Translations under genes and position numbers: made by a program | The notes under the pieces: model-generated | What the model saw: the letters and a program-made list of their open reading frames with translations, nothing else | Told to the model about the DNA's origin: nothing | The model's database searches: none | In this document: piece by piece, positions 33,454 to 43,667 of the stretch | How the letters are laid out: every line of letters begins with the position of its first letter | How positions within the stretch are numbered: the stretch's first letter is position 1 | Origin: Diadema setosum | Lineage: Eukaryota; Echinodermata; Echinoidea; Diadematoida; Diadematidae | Length of the DNA stretch: 64,000 nt | Assembly: GCF_964275005.1 (NCBI RefSeq) | Contig: NC_092702.1 | Coordinates: 30,292,726-30,356,725, forward strand | Reading direction: 5' to 3'

Positions 33454-36400
33454 GTAAGTTCGATTCCATTTGTCGTTTTCTTAGTGGTTTAAGAGAAATG
33501 CTTCCTGAACTAATGTGATATCCCTTTCTTGTTCTTTCAGATGTATGAAAATGACGGCCAGCAAAGGACACTGTAAGTATGACTGTGCGTATGTGTAGTT
33601 TGAAATGACGAACTTGTTTACCAAACATGCCGAAGTTCGGATTGATCAACCAGCTCGATTATCAATTAAATATGAATAATGTCTGTCTCATCTGTATTTC
33701 TTCGACAGATATGTTGGAAACTTGGATCGCCAAATTACAGAGGAACTCGTATATCAACTTTTTAGTCAAATTGCACCATGCAAGAGTTGTAAGATGATCT
33801 CTGATGTGAGTATATCGCTTTCCATTTTTGTAGCTTTCCTACCACTCTCATACATGCATGACTGTACGTAATGCATAGGTGCGACACACAGTGCATGCAA
33901 TGGCACGCTAACGTTACAGGCCGCGAGTAGATAAATTGCTACAACGCCACCCTGCGTTAACCGATGGTCCACGTGTACGTTCGTTATGGCTTCAAACTCC
34001 ATCAACAGTGCAGCACCGCCACTGTGGTGTAGAGTGCACCAAGCCAGGCCAGCGGCTATTTGTTCATCGTTGTGTGATATAAAAAACCTTGGCAGACTTT
34101 CCAGTTACCATTGGTTACTGGTACCTTAAAACTAACTTAATAAACGTTTTATGATTATATTGTGACTTGGAAATGCTACCTTATTTAGGCCCTATATGTA
34201 CAGTAAACCTCGCTTAAGTCGACATCACATAAGTCGACAACTCGCTTAAGTCGACATCACATAAGTCGACAACTCGCTTAAGTCGACACGATAAAAAAGT
34301 CCCGATTTTTGCCTTTGTTATTCCTTGAAAATTTCCTCGTATTAGTCGACATTTATAAGTCGACGTGATTTTCAGTGCCAACTGAGCTGAAATACGTGTT
34401 AATTCCCTCGTCTAAGTCGACAATTTTTCGCTCAAATTCTTATCGCAGAATTGTTTTCCTGCTCCAATTCGCAGCATTTCTTCTCGCTAAATCGCTAGTG
34501 TACGGCGCGGTTAGGGGGTAGCGTTCACGCCATGCATCCATAATTGTCTTGTACGCTTGAATAGAAAGGGTACTGGTATCGGTATACACTCATTGACACT
34601 GGAGTACTGTACGTAGTTACAGGTGTTATTGTGTCTGTGTGTATCGTCTGGTGCAGGTTAACTACACGCAGCCGCTGTCGCGAAGCGACGCGGCTGCACC
34701 TGTATTCCTTCGCAGACGTTGTCATTTTTCAGTATGGTTGTGCGACTCCTTCATGAATATCTTTATTAATCATGGAAAACTAAAATACAAGGAATTAACG
34801 TAACCTATGATAATCATTCAATAATTGGTATGCGTTTTTTGGTTACTTTACGTCAAAAACTCACCGAAATCTGTGGCTGAAATCAGGTCTGTAAACGTCC
34901 TTATTGCTTCACTCCTCATCTGCGTGTTATTTGAATGGCATTCACTCTCGTATACTACAACGTACAACGTAGGTAGTCGGAGAGCTAGAGGGCTCCTCTC
35001 CGACTACGTTTTACGTTGTAGTATACGAGAGTGAATGCCATTCATAATAACACGCAGATGAGGAGTGAAGCGATAAGGACGTTTACAGACCTGATTTCAG
35101 GCCATAGAAATTTAAGTTTTTTCAAAGTTGCATGCAATTTGGGGAATTTGCATTTGATTTTTCAAATCAAGTTTAAAATGTAATAGTGTCTAGAAACGGG
35201 CCCAGGTTTCCGATCCCGCTGTCTCAAAATCTCTCGAGAGGTTTGGGAATTGTACGTTGTCCTTCAAGTCCGCGCGAGATTTATGCATGAACTAAAACAT
35301 TATTGTTGCTAATGTCAGGAGGCATGTTTTGGCGGCAAAAGGAGTAGGATTTGGATAGTGATCCGCATTGTGATCCAAATCTTACTCTTTACAGTGGAAA
35401 TTAGTTTTCATTTATAAGTCGACAAAATGTGGACTTATGCGTAAGTCGACTTTCGCGCAAGTCAACATGTTTTGCTCAGTCCCGATTATGTTGACTTACG
35501 TGAGGTTGACTGTACATTAGAATTCAGCCTTTGCCTTTGCTTTGGTGTCGAGGAGTAAGGATGTAGTTGTACATTGTTAATCATGTTAGCTTGTGTTCCA
35601 GGAAAGAGTTTGTCGCCATGGCAGATTGTTGTTAGCGCACTTCCCTGCGCATGGCAGAATGTTGTTAACCCTATGAGCACCCCACACAGTAACACCGTAA
35701 CAACTATCTGCCATGCGCTTTGAAGCGCTGTATTATGTAACGACAATCTGCCATGCGCATGACGAGTTTCAACTTTGAGACACCTCCATCCACTAGCAGT
35801 AGCGCTATTACCTGACCTAGGATTCTAGGAATGACTCCAGGTTCCGTGTTAGATAGTAGTAGGACACTGAGCATATTCCCTTCTAGTTCTACCTAAAAAA
35901 CATTGTGCAAACCATTTTGGCCATCTCACCCTGACCCTTAAAATTGATAAATGAGACAGACCCCATATGATATGTGGTTTACCCAGCGTGAATAGCAGTA
36001 GGCCCTTGTCAGCATTGAGTCTGAACTGAATTGAAATTGATGCAGGTGTATGTATTTATATCACTCACACACACCCCCCCCCCCCCACCAAAAAAAAAAA
36101 AAAAAGGGAAAAGAAACGAATCTAAAACACTGACAAATGTACTTACACACACATGCACACACAAAATTAAGCAAAGTAAGAATGGGATATAATTCTTCCC
36201 TGAGTAAATAAGGATCAAGTTGGTTTGTTACAGGCCACTACCCTTACATTTCACTTTAAAGGGGAAGTCCGGACAATTATTAGCCGTTTCCCGTGTAAAG
36301 AATATTTCATGAACCTATTACCCTTTTCCCGACGAGAAAAGACCATCAGATACATTTACTATGATTTTTTTGAAAAATAAGGTAATTCTTCATGTTCGAA

Positions 36401-39400
36401 TCCGTCGTGAGCAGCCCTTCGTACTATCTGTCCCAGTATGCATTGCGCGTGACGTCACAGACTCACTTTCCTCAGCGGAGCACCGCGAGCGCAGCCCAGC
36501 TACGCATCGATCTCTCATTGCACTGCTGACTGCGGCGCGGTATCTGCATGCCTACTGAGGTCTGCCTAGTTGGCGCTACCGCAGGAGTCTGTACACTGTT
36601 TTAGGAGTGCTGTTGCCAAATGCTGTATTCCTTTATTCAAATGATCTTCGGTATATATCTATATAAAATCCGTCAAAGATTAATGTAAAATAATTGCAAT
36701 GTTATAACATTTTCATTTTATTGAAATATCATATGTATTGTAATACTGCCTTACTTATTAGTGTCCACCCCATCAATTACATTTCATTGGCTATTGTTGT
36801 CATCAGAGTGATCAGGCACACATGTACGTCTGCTGCTGCCAAATGCTATCACAATCGGCGATCGTTTTTTTCAACTTCTGAGTGTAAACAATCTGAAATC
36901 AGTCTGTCAATTTCAGAATTATTGCCTCTCTTGTTGTCCGAGACTGTTGAGTATGTCTGACGGTGGTAAATTACGACGTATAACTTGAACCGCGGAAGAA
37001 ACGCCAGCGCCAGCTTCATCATAGTACCGCCGCCGGTAACTGCGACTAGCAGCCCCATACACATAGCGTAATGGGACTGCGTACTGTAGCATTCAGGATC
37101 ATGATCGGGTAGCATCGCGGGTAAATATCAACTTAAAATCAAAATATTTCTTCAATTTGAAGACTTAACAGTAAAGTTAAAGTATTGACAACAGACTTTG
37201 GGCAACGTTTGGTTCTGCCAATAGTCCTTTTCTGTTCAAATTGATGACTTAATGTGACTCGGTCGAGAGGAACCTTGGAGAGCTACACTGAATTATTGAC
37301 GGCCAGCACAGGCGCACACACAAAGAGACGTCTCTGTGCGCACACATCTCCGGTTATGCGCTGGCCGTCAATTCAGTGTAGCTCTCCCAGGTTCCTCTCG
37401 ACCGAGTCACATTAAGTCATTAATTTGAACAGAAAGGGACTATTGGCAGAACCAAGCGTTGCCCGAAGCCTGTTGTCAATACTTCGACTTCACTGGTAAG
37501 TCTTCAAATTGAAGAAATTTTTCGATTTTAAGTTGATATTTATCCGCGATACTACCTTATCATGATCCTGAATGCTACAGTGCGCAGCTCCATTACGTTA
37601 TGCGTATGGGACTGCTGGTTGCAGTTACGCCGCCGATGGGGAGTATGACGAGGCTGCATCGAGTAGTATTTGTAAGTTTTGACGACAAACTTGTCAATTA
37701 AAATATTGGAGAGCCATCTTGCACACCTTTCCCGCTCATTTTCTGAGTTTGGAATGGCAAAATACTCTTCTTCTGGCCATCGCCCGGTTTATTAGAACAC
37801 CCAAACGCTCACACATCGACATTTTCGATCATGCTGCGTGCATCCCCTGTGTGGCCGGAACCACGCGGAACGCTACCGCTTGCTCGGCCCGTGTCGCCGT
37901 TGCTCAAGCAGGGCTCCCCGAGCCAGCTGACGCTCCAAACAAAAAGCAATGTGATTCTAATACGTCATGCCGTCACGTGATCTTTCTCGCCGGCGTACAG
38001 AAATTGAACAGTTGAGATTCAAAATTAGTGATGCTAAAAAATCGATTGTGATGAGTTGGGAGGGTATTTTTTCAATGAAACTTAGTCATTATGGTCCTTG
38101 ATTTATGTAGATTATGGTGAAATTTATTCAAAATCGTCCGGACTTCTCCTTTAATTCTAGTTGATGTTGGAGAGCTGACTGCTGCTGTTTGGCATTCAGC
38201 AGTTTGTAGTGATATTAAAGACACTCAGTCGGGAGGGTACATGGAAATATTTCAGCCGCACATAAACTCGCTTCCGAAGTTACTACGAAGCGAAATGTGT
38301 GTGTGCGCAAGACATCCCTGCTGCAATATATCGCGCTATAGTATCTCGATTCCTCGCTTGAGCGCTGAGCTCAGCTGAGATGTGTACGTACTGTACATGT
38401 GAATTGCATGCATGGTATACGGTAGCGATCGCAATATCGCTGGCCGTAGTTACAGCGCCTGAGCTGCCTTTGTACATACGGTATGTATACGCACCTTCTA
38501 TAGTATAGTAGAGTCTATACATCATCGCATCGTTGATCGTCGTCACTCGTCAACTATACTCGTCAGATCAGATCAGACTAGAGTACAACTACAGACCACA
38601 ATCAGTTGACAATAGATGCATGTGTGCAGGTAAATGTGAGGATGGCCATCATGGACGATGACACATCGTCATGGGTTGCGGACATGACCGCTGAGCTGTC
38701 TATTTTGAACATGGACGATTGGGTCGGAGACCCTGTATCATGTACTTGCTAGGGCATTTACGGGGAAGCGGCTGTGGCCGTGCAGGGCCAACAGCCACAG
38801 TTGCACTGCACAGTGTACCTGTGGCCGTGGCAAAAGGGGGCCGTGCACCAACCGACACACCATTTCATCATCTTCTGTAAATAGATCTATATCTAATCAA
38901 CACCAGGATCAAATTACAATAACATTGGCAATAGCTCTATCTGTTAATTAGTAATTTGTCTTGACTACATGTATGATGTAGCTTGAGAAAGATCTGTTCA
39001 ATTATTTAAAATTTATTCGCAAATCCTAAATTATATTCTTGGGGAATTTGCGTAATAAACACACGTATGATTTGAAACTACCCTAGCCCGACCAGACGCG
39101 AAGCACAGCATCTAACCTTATTTATAACAGCGACTGGGCTGTGTATAGAAATCTACTACCTACAGCTGTAGTTCAAAGTACTCAAGTAAAATTAAATATC
39201 AGTGTCTAGATAAACTTTAGATCTAACCGTTACGAGTAAATTTATGACCTTTTTTTTTTTTTATAGATCTAACGTTAGACCAAGACGGTATTACAGTTTG
39301 TACTTGTAGATTACTAAGCTCTACCTCAGACAGTAGAGTCTAACCGTGCTAGACTATTAGTCTTTTAGTATAGGCAGTACAAGTAGAAATTTATAATTTT

Positions 39401-41519
39401 ATGGGAGTTAGAGAGGCGCTGTAACGTTATAGGCCCTACATACACTTCAATCATTCGTGTACCGGTATTTACACATCATCTGGATCTGGATTCCTTGAAG
39501 TTGTTGACTTGGCCTGGGGTTGCTTGATTGGCGTAAGCTGTGGCATTGGACATGCAGGCAGCTGGGCCGACGTCTCAGGCTGAGTTACAATTCCACCGAC
39601 CGTGCATGCTGTAACACGAATTTGCACGTTCTAAAATCCTACAAAACTGTTCATGCAACTCCAGCAAGTGGAAAGCAAATTTTTCATCGGCACGCTGACG
39701 CTGAAGCTTCCCCTTCTGGTCTCTTACTTGTCCTAGTAAGCATGCTAAGAACACGGCTCTCTGTGTTCTCCACTCGTCGATAGCATCATACAAGTAAATA
39801 TGTTTGCAGTCTTGGACGGCTGTTTGATCTCCATTGTGAAGTTTCATTACTAAAAAAGACTAAGCCGAACTGAACTGAACTGAAGCAGTACTCTTTATTG
39901 CAAACAGTACACGCACACCACACACATTGATATTGACATACCGATGACTTTATATTGACTTTGTATGTTACGATCCGGCCGAACGTATCACAGCTGACAT
40001 GGGATATGCAGCAGATAATGCACAATGATCAAAACAACAAAACAACCTGCCATATGCATTGCAACTTGCTATAGTAATGGGGCTTAGAGTTTTAATATTT
40101 CTTCATTAAACCATATTTATAAAACTAAATATTTAATTACGTAATATATAAATACTCTATAATATTGTATAGGATATTTCCAGAAATTTTAGAATATTAT
40201 TGCTTAGATTGCTGAAATTGGCACCACAGTGCAAATAAACAGAGACTGGTCCAGGTATGTATGTACACACACAGCTCTCTCAGTTGTGTTATGACCGGTC
40301 GGAGCCCGTAGGAGAGATTTTCATGCGCATGGCTGTTATGCGGTTTTGTGCGTGCACCCATTCGGCCCCATTCGGTAGGTATTTGGGCGTCCATGTTGAA
40401 ATTAGGGTGGACGGCTTGCACGGCTCTCGTAGTCTAGCTGGGTGTTCGCTGATGCGTTGCGTAGCGTTGTGTTCGGCATTCGGTACGTACGAGGGGTACG
40501 GTAACAGGAGAAGCAGCGTGTCGTGCTTTTCTACTGAGCTGCAAAATCGCCTACGACGACTGAGTGCCTTTAATGTACTGAAGTGACTGTGCTGTCAGTC
40601 AGTCATTCATTCATTCATTCAGTCAGTCAGTCATTCATTCAGTCAGTCATTCATTCATTCAGTCAGTCATCCATTCATTCATTCATCTATTCATTTGTTC
40701 ATTTATTTGTCTAATCTCGAACAGTACAAATCAAGACAGAGGAGCATGAAACATCAAGACCAGGGGCCCGTTTCATAAAAGATCTTAGAATGGCAACTCT
40801 TGCTGGAATGGCAACTTCCAATAGCAACAGCCAATCAGGAAGCTGGATTCTTTTCATTACTATGACAATTGCCATTTCAGCAAGTGTTGCAATCATATCA
40901 GCATTTTATGAAATGGGTCCCTAGACTCGTAAAGTCCTGAAACAGCAGCATGTGAGAACTGGAACCCTTTTTTACAAGAAAAAAAAAAAAAAAGCATTTT
41001 AACTTGGAAATATTCAGATATTTACTGAAACAGACACAACGACAATCAGTGACTTAGAAATGCATTTAATACATTAGTTGGAAGAACCCCCCCCCCCCCA
41101 CACCCACACACAAACCCCTTGTACCTTAACCTGTTTTCACACACACTATATCTCCAAGCCACATTATCAAAAGAGAAGAGAGAAAAAACTTAGCAAAAAG
41201 AAGAAAGGAAGTTTAGTGATTCTCACAATGTGTATACTTTTGTGAAGTACACTGGATGTAGTAATGCCTTTTATGTTTGAAGTCGTACTGAGTGATAAAT
41301 ACCGGGTATATGCTAAGAGTGTTTTACTGGAATTTGTTATGATTAATTTGGTGGCTTAGTTGTGACTTTTACCACGATGGTGATTTCATGTTACTCTTGA
41401 CTCTCCCTTCTTTTTATCAGCATGGGAACAGCGACCCATACTGCTTCGTTGAATTCTACGATAACATCTCCGCCAATACAGCTCTAGGGGCCATGAACGG
41501 GAGACGGGTTTTTGACAAG
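33403..41519 (+). CDS. TIA1: TIA1/TIAL1-type RNA-binding protein, 5' part (four exons, RRM1)
   Basis: TIA1 and TIAR are nuclear-cytoplasmic proteins with three RRMs and a Q-rich tail. They bind U-rich RNA, help define 5' splice sites and nucleate stress granules (known for the family). Exons 33403-33453, 33541-33572, 33709-33805 and 41421-41519 join in one frame of 93 codons with GT-AG introns. RNP2 is LYVGNL (residues 28-33). RNP1 is DPYCFVEF (65-72), with the family-typical [11 protein letters not shown] between them and AMNGRRV near the end of RRM1. The ATG context AGCCAAGATGG is good. The next expected exon (KVNWAT, end of RRM1, then RRM2) was not found in the remaining 22 kb, so the gene is partial here or has a very long intron 4. 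Whether this is the TIA1 or TIAL1 lineage cannot be decided; invertebrates usually have one gene. Confidence 0.9.
33541..33572 (+). CDS. TIA1: TIA1 coding exon 2 (32 nt)
   Basis: A micro-exon-sized segment reading [10 protein letters not shown] plus CT of Leu28. Acceptor CTTTCAG, donor GTAAGT. Joins exon 3 to restore RTLYVGNL. Confidence 0.85.
33709..33805 (+). CDS. TIA1: TIA1 coding exon 3 (RNP2)
   Basis: Completes Leu28, then [20 protein letters not shown] and [12 protein letters not shown]. Acceptor TCGACAG, donor GTGAGT. Holds beta1 (RNP2), alpha1 and beta2 of RRM1. Confidence 0.93.
34668..34697. other. Strong GC hairpin inside the pogo-like element
   Basis: GCAGCCGC, one bulged T, GTCGC, loop GAA, GCGAC, GCGGCTGC. 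Nearly perfect 13-bp stem. Confidence 0.7.
34877..35100. mobile_element. Nested 224-bp palindrome in the pogo-like element
   Basis: CTGAAATCAGGTCTGTAAAC at the left pairs with GTTTACAGACCTGATTTCAG at the right. The arms match almost perfectly over ~105 bp around GGAGAGCTAGAGGGCTCCTC. Confidence 0.8.
35617..35755. mobile_element. Small inverted-repeat element
   Basis: CCATGGCAGATTGTTGTTA and TAACGACAATCTGCCATG at the ends. CTGCCATGCGC-type motifs occur four times in both orientations. Confidence 0.5.
36060..36105. repeat. CA run, poly-C and poly-A
   Basis: Low-complexity tract in TIA1 intron 3. Confidence 0.85.
36260..38150. mobile_element. TTAA-flanked element family D, copy D2 (1.9 kb)
   Basis: TTAA on both sides (36256-36259, 38151-38154). 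Ends AGGGGAAGTCCGGACAATT and AAATCGTCCGGACTTCTCCT. Contains CpG-rich stretches, a TGACGTCA palindrome near 36452 and a 613-bp internal palindrome. Small ORFs (up to 98 codons) show no transposase motif. It lies in TIA1 intron 3. Confidence 0.85.
37027..37639. repeat. 613-bp near-perfect palindrome inside D2
   Basis: Arms of ~300 bp around a centre near 37333: for example CTCGGTCGAGAGGAACCTTG on the left and GGTTCCTCTCGACCGAGTC on the right, and GACGGCCAGC versus GCTGGCCGTC at the inner ends. Confidence 0.85.
38642..38752 (+). other. Small acidic ORF, 36 codons, function unknown
   Basis: [20 protein letters not shown], then [16 protein letters not shown] and TAG. Acidic with two Trp. No family recognised and no splice junction visible. 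May be chance; it lies in TIA1 intron 3. Confidence 0.2.
38753..39574. other. TIA1 intron 3 DNA, mostly featureless
   Basis: Contains only the lone end of the palindromic MITE at 39126-39148 (CAGCGACTGGGCTGTGTATA). Nothing else recognised. Confidence 0.45.
39575..39847 (-). CDS. Unrecognised ORF, 90 codons
   Basis: Reads [40 protein letters not shown] and [20 protein letters not shown], then [18 protein letters not shown]. The composition is protein-like, with predicted amphipathic helices (charged/Leu pattern), unlike the low-complexity ORFs around it. TTTTTTAG lies just upstream of the ATG and could be an acceptor. It is antisense to TIA1 inside intron 3. Family unknown. Could be a relic of a transposon protein or chance. 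Confidence 0.25.
   Translation of the reverse strand: MKLHNGDQTAVQDCKHIYLYDAIDEWRTQRAVFLACLLGQVRDQKGKLQRQRADEKFAFHLLELHEQFCRILERANSCYSMHGRWNCNSA
39848..40594. other. TIA1 intron 3 DNA
   Basis: GAACTGAACTGAACTG at ~39867 resembles a LINE tail. 40270-40590 is CpG-rich and open for 109 codons on plus, without a recognisable motif. Confidence 0.3.
40595..40712. repeat. (CATT)n/(CAGT)n tetranucleotide array
   Basis: Interleaved CATT and CAGT units. Confidence 0.95.
40762..40922. mobile_element. MITE of the GGGCCCGTTTCATAAA family
   Basis: GGGGCCCGTTTCATAAAA start, TTTTATGAAATGGGTCCCT end. Interior GGCAACT/GCAACAGCCAATCAGG. Related to 431-608. Confidence 0.75.
41090..41110. repeat. Poly-C and CA run
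   Basis: Short low-complexity tract ~310 bp upstream of TIA1 exon 4. Confidence 0.8.
41421..41519 (+). CDS. TIA1: TIA1 coding exon 4 (RNP1)
   Basis: [20 protein letters not shown], then [13 protein letters not shown], 33 codons on codon boundaries. Acceptor TTATCAG, donor GTGAGT. Contains beta3 (RNP1), alpha2 and the MNGR loop of RRM1. Lies 7.6 kb after exon 3. Confidence 0.93.
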
Positions 41520-41617
41520 GTGAGTGTCCATCGTCTGGAGGAGGAGGGAACACAGATTGTTGGCAAGTGGTCAGTGTGGTTTGAGAAACGGCATGTACAT
41601 TTTGTAATTGTTGCATA

Positions 41618-41660
41618 GTGTCTGTGTGCGTGTGTATGTGTATGTGTGTGTGTGTGTGTA
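41618..41660. repeat. (GT)n microsatellite
   Basis: Impure GT run about 100 bp after TIA1 exon 4. Confidence 0.85.
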
Positions 41661-42315
41661 GTGACAGAAGTCATAAACATCCATGTTCGTGAGAATGATA
41701 ATGACATGGTGGATGGATTGAATTGAATTTGAATGGATTTGTTTTGATTTGATTGATTCAATAGTCCTCATAAAGCCTAGAAATTTAGCCTCCTCTGGCC
41801 GCAAAATTGGCAACATTTACCCTGAAAAATATTTCCAGAACACATACAAGGACATTTAAAAACAAAATCCTGTGAGTGATCATGTTCTGATCACTGTAAG
41901 CAACATACTCATAAACACCAAATCTAGCTGGAGGCTTCAATGATGAAGGAAAACATGCACAGATCAGGATGGGAAACTTGGGAAGTGTTAACAGCAAGGA
42001 AGATGCAAGTTTAGAAAAAAAAAAATTAAAAATGAATGGTCGTCACACTGCTGCATCCTCGTGTGTTATAGCAATGTCTGATGAAAGTAAAAATGAAATA
42101 TCTCTGATTACAGTACAAATTGTCATTTAGAGGTTGAATCCCTCCTGTGTGATTGGATGAAACCGAAACTCTGTTCCCGATAATGAGCATGCACCAAGTA
42201 TGCTTCAGGGTCAATTAAAGGGACCTTGCCAGCACCCTCGAGCTGAAGTCATATGAAGACCTGGTGAGACCGATTTCCACAGGACAAGTCAACCCTCGGA
42301 GGACAAATATTTAGC
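41661..42315. other. Start of TIA1 intron 4
   Basis: GAATTGAATTTGAATGGATT then TTTGATTTGATTGATTCAAT (41718-41760) looks like a minus-strand LINE tail, and the following DNA like its 3' UTR. No ORF. TTAAAGGGACC at ~42215 resembles a lone end of a TTAA MITE. Confidence 0.3.
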
Positions 42316-42477
42316 CAGGGCTGCACACTAACCCCTTTCTCTACTGGTCCAACCTGGCTGTCGGACCAGTAGGTAACCAGTTTTCCATTTTTTACTGGTC
42401 CATGCCTGAAAATGTTGCTGGTCCAACAGTGATTGTTACTGGTCCTGGACCATCGGGGCAGTGCCAGTGTGCAACCT
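42316..42477. mobile_element. CAGGGCTGCACACTAAC element with CTGGTCC repeats
   Basis: Starts CAGGGCTGCACACTAAC and ends CCAGTGTGCAACCT. The interior repeats ACTGGTCC/GGACCAGT. Same terminal style as 43504-43660. Confidence 0.6.
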
Positions 42478-42718
42478 AGATTTAGCATGCTGATAAGTTC
42501 ATGTTCATATAGGTCACTGATCAATGGTCATGACGGGGTGAAAGTGCTGTCGTAATGATTCAATAGTTGTCATAGAACAGGGAGTGAAAAGCCTGTGATA
42601 TCATTGGTTGAGAGCTGTGTATTGATGTTTATCTGCTGGCATGCTGCCCCAAGGAGGACAGCTACTCTGAACAAAATCACACACTTGTAGAAAAGGTTTG
42701 CGCTCTCGGTAAGAGACA

Positions 42719-43456
42719 TCTATTGGGTAGCAAACCATGCATCCACTAAATTACTGTGCATCCAGTAATTACTGGATGCATGGCTTTCATCTATGGCAAG
42801 CCAAAATGAAAGCATTCAGTAAATTTTTCATCAAGGTTACATGATCAAACTAGAGAAGCACTCTGAGAGCGCAGACCTCCACCAAGTATGCTGCTCATTT
42901 CCACCACTGATTTTGTTATGTTCTTCCTTAGAGATACAGTGCTTTTCACCCATACATACTTACAGTATTGTGTGCTGAGGGTCGCCCGATTTCCCAATAT
43001 AGAAGCCTTTGTTACGTCATAAACCCTCAGCGCAGCCTGAACTCCCAAGTTCATTGACCCTACCTTCCAAAATATCAAAATCTTCATTAATTCCCCAAAA
43101 TTCTCGGATCACTACCAAAAGTTAATTATTTGTTACTCTTGTCATTCTCAACCTTTCCTGCAAGTTTCATCCAAATCCGTTAACTACTTTTTGAGTTATT
43201 TTGCACACAGACAAACGAACTAACTAACGAACTAACACCGAACAAACCAACGGTAACGAAAACATAACCTCCCCCCTTGGCGGAGGTAAAAATGGATTTC
43301 TGGCAAGAAAATTGTCCCCCGTTTTACAGATGACAGATGACATGCCTTTTCGTTCATCAGTAGGAAAAGTGTGCTTGTGGTAACGGTGGAATTTAGCCTA
43401 AACCCCCATCGGCTCTGCCTCTTGGGTTAAGCATTCCAGAGTTACCTTAAATGCAC
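42719..43456 (-). mobile_element. Composite element interrupted by a Helentron-like insertion
   Basis: 42719-42849 (GGGTAGC, then ACTGGATGCATGG motifs) and 43295-43456 (GGCAAGAAAATTG, then GGAATTTAGCCTAAACCC and GGGTTAAGCATTCC) together match, in reverse, parts of 54691-55204. The block between them is the Helentron-like copy H2. Confidence 0.55.
42850..43294 (-). mobile_element. Helentron/HINE-like non-autonomous element, copy H2
   Basis: Minus strand: starts near TTTTTACCTCCGCC with a short hairpin (ACCTCCGCC.. GGGGGGAGGT), has a (GTTA/GTTC)n tetranucleotide stretch, shares GAACTTGGGAGTTC-type sequence with H1, then GCGCTCTCAGAGTGC hairpin and CTCTAG|TT. The CTAG|T end and a 3' hairpin fit Helitron/Helentron ends (family knowledge). 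Confidence 0.65.
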
Positions 43457-43503
43457 ACAATTCCAACTGATGCACTCAGACCTGTGCATCATTTGCATAT
43501 AGT

Positions 43504-43660
43504 CAGGGCTCCACACTAACTTTTATTTTTGGTGGCCCAAAGGCAAACATCCGACCTTTTTTGGTGGCCCGATAAGGCCACCAAATTCTTCATTTCTGAA
43601 ATTTTGGTGGCCCGACGTGCGTTTTTGGTGGCCCCGGGCCACCGTTAGTGTCGAGCCCTG
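43504..43660. mobile_element. 157-bp GGTGGCCC MITE
   Basis: CAGGGCTCCACACTAAC start and GTTAGTGTCGAGCCCTG end. Flanked by the 7-bp repeat ATATAGT (43497-43503, 43661-43667). The interior repeats GGTGGCCC. Confidence 0.8.
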
Positions 43661-43667
43661 ATATAGT

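Larger units (their letters stand above)
34201..35512. mobile_element. pogo/Tigger-like non-autonomous element, 1.3 kb
   Basis: Starts CAGTAAACCTCGCTTAAGTC and ends GACTTACGTGAGGTTGACTG, with TA on both sides, as expected for Tc1/mariner-pogo insertion. Both ends carry arrays of AAGTCGAC (about ten on the left, three or four on the right). No transposase ORF. It lies in TIA1 intron 3. Confidence 0.8.
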
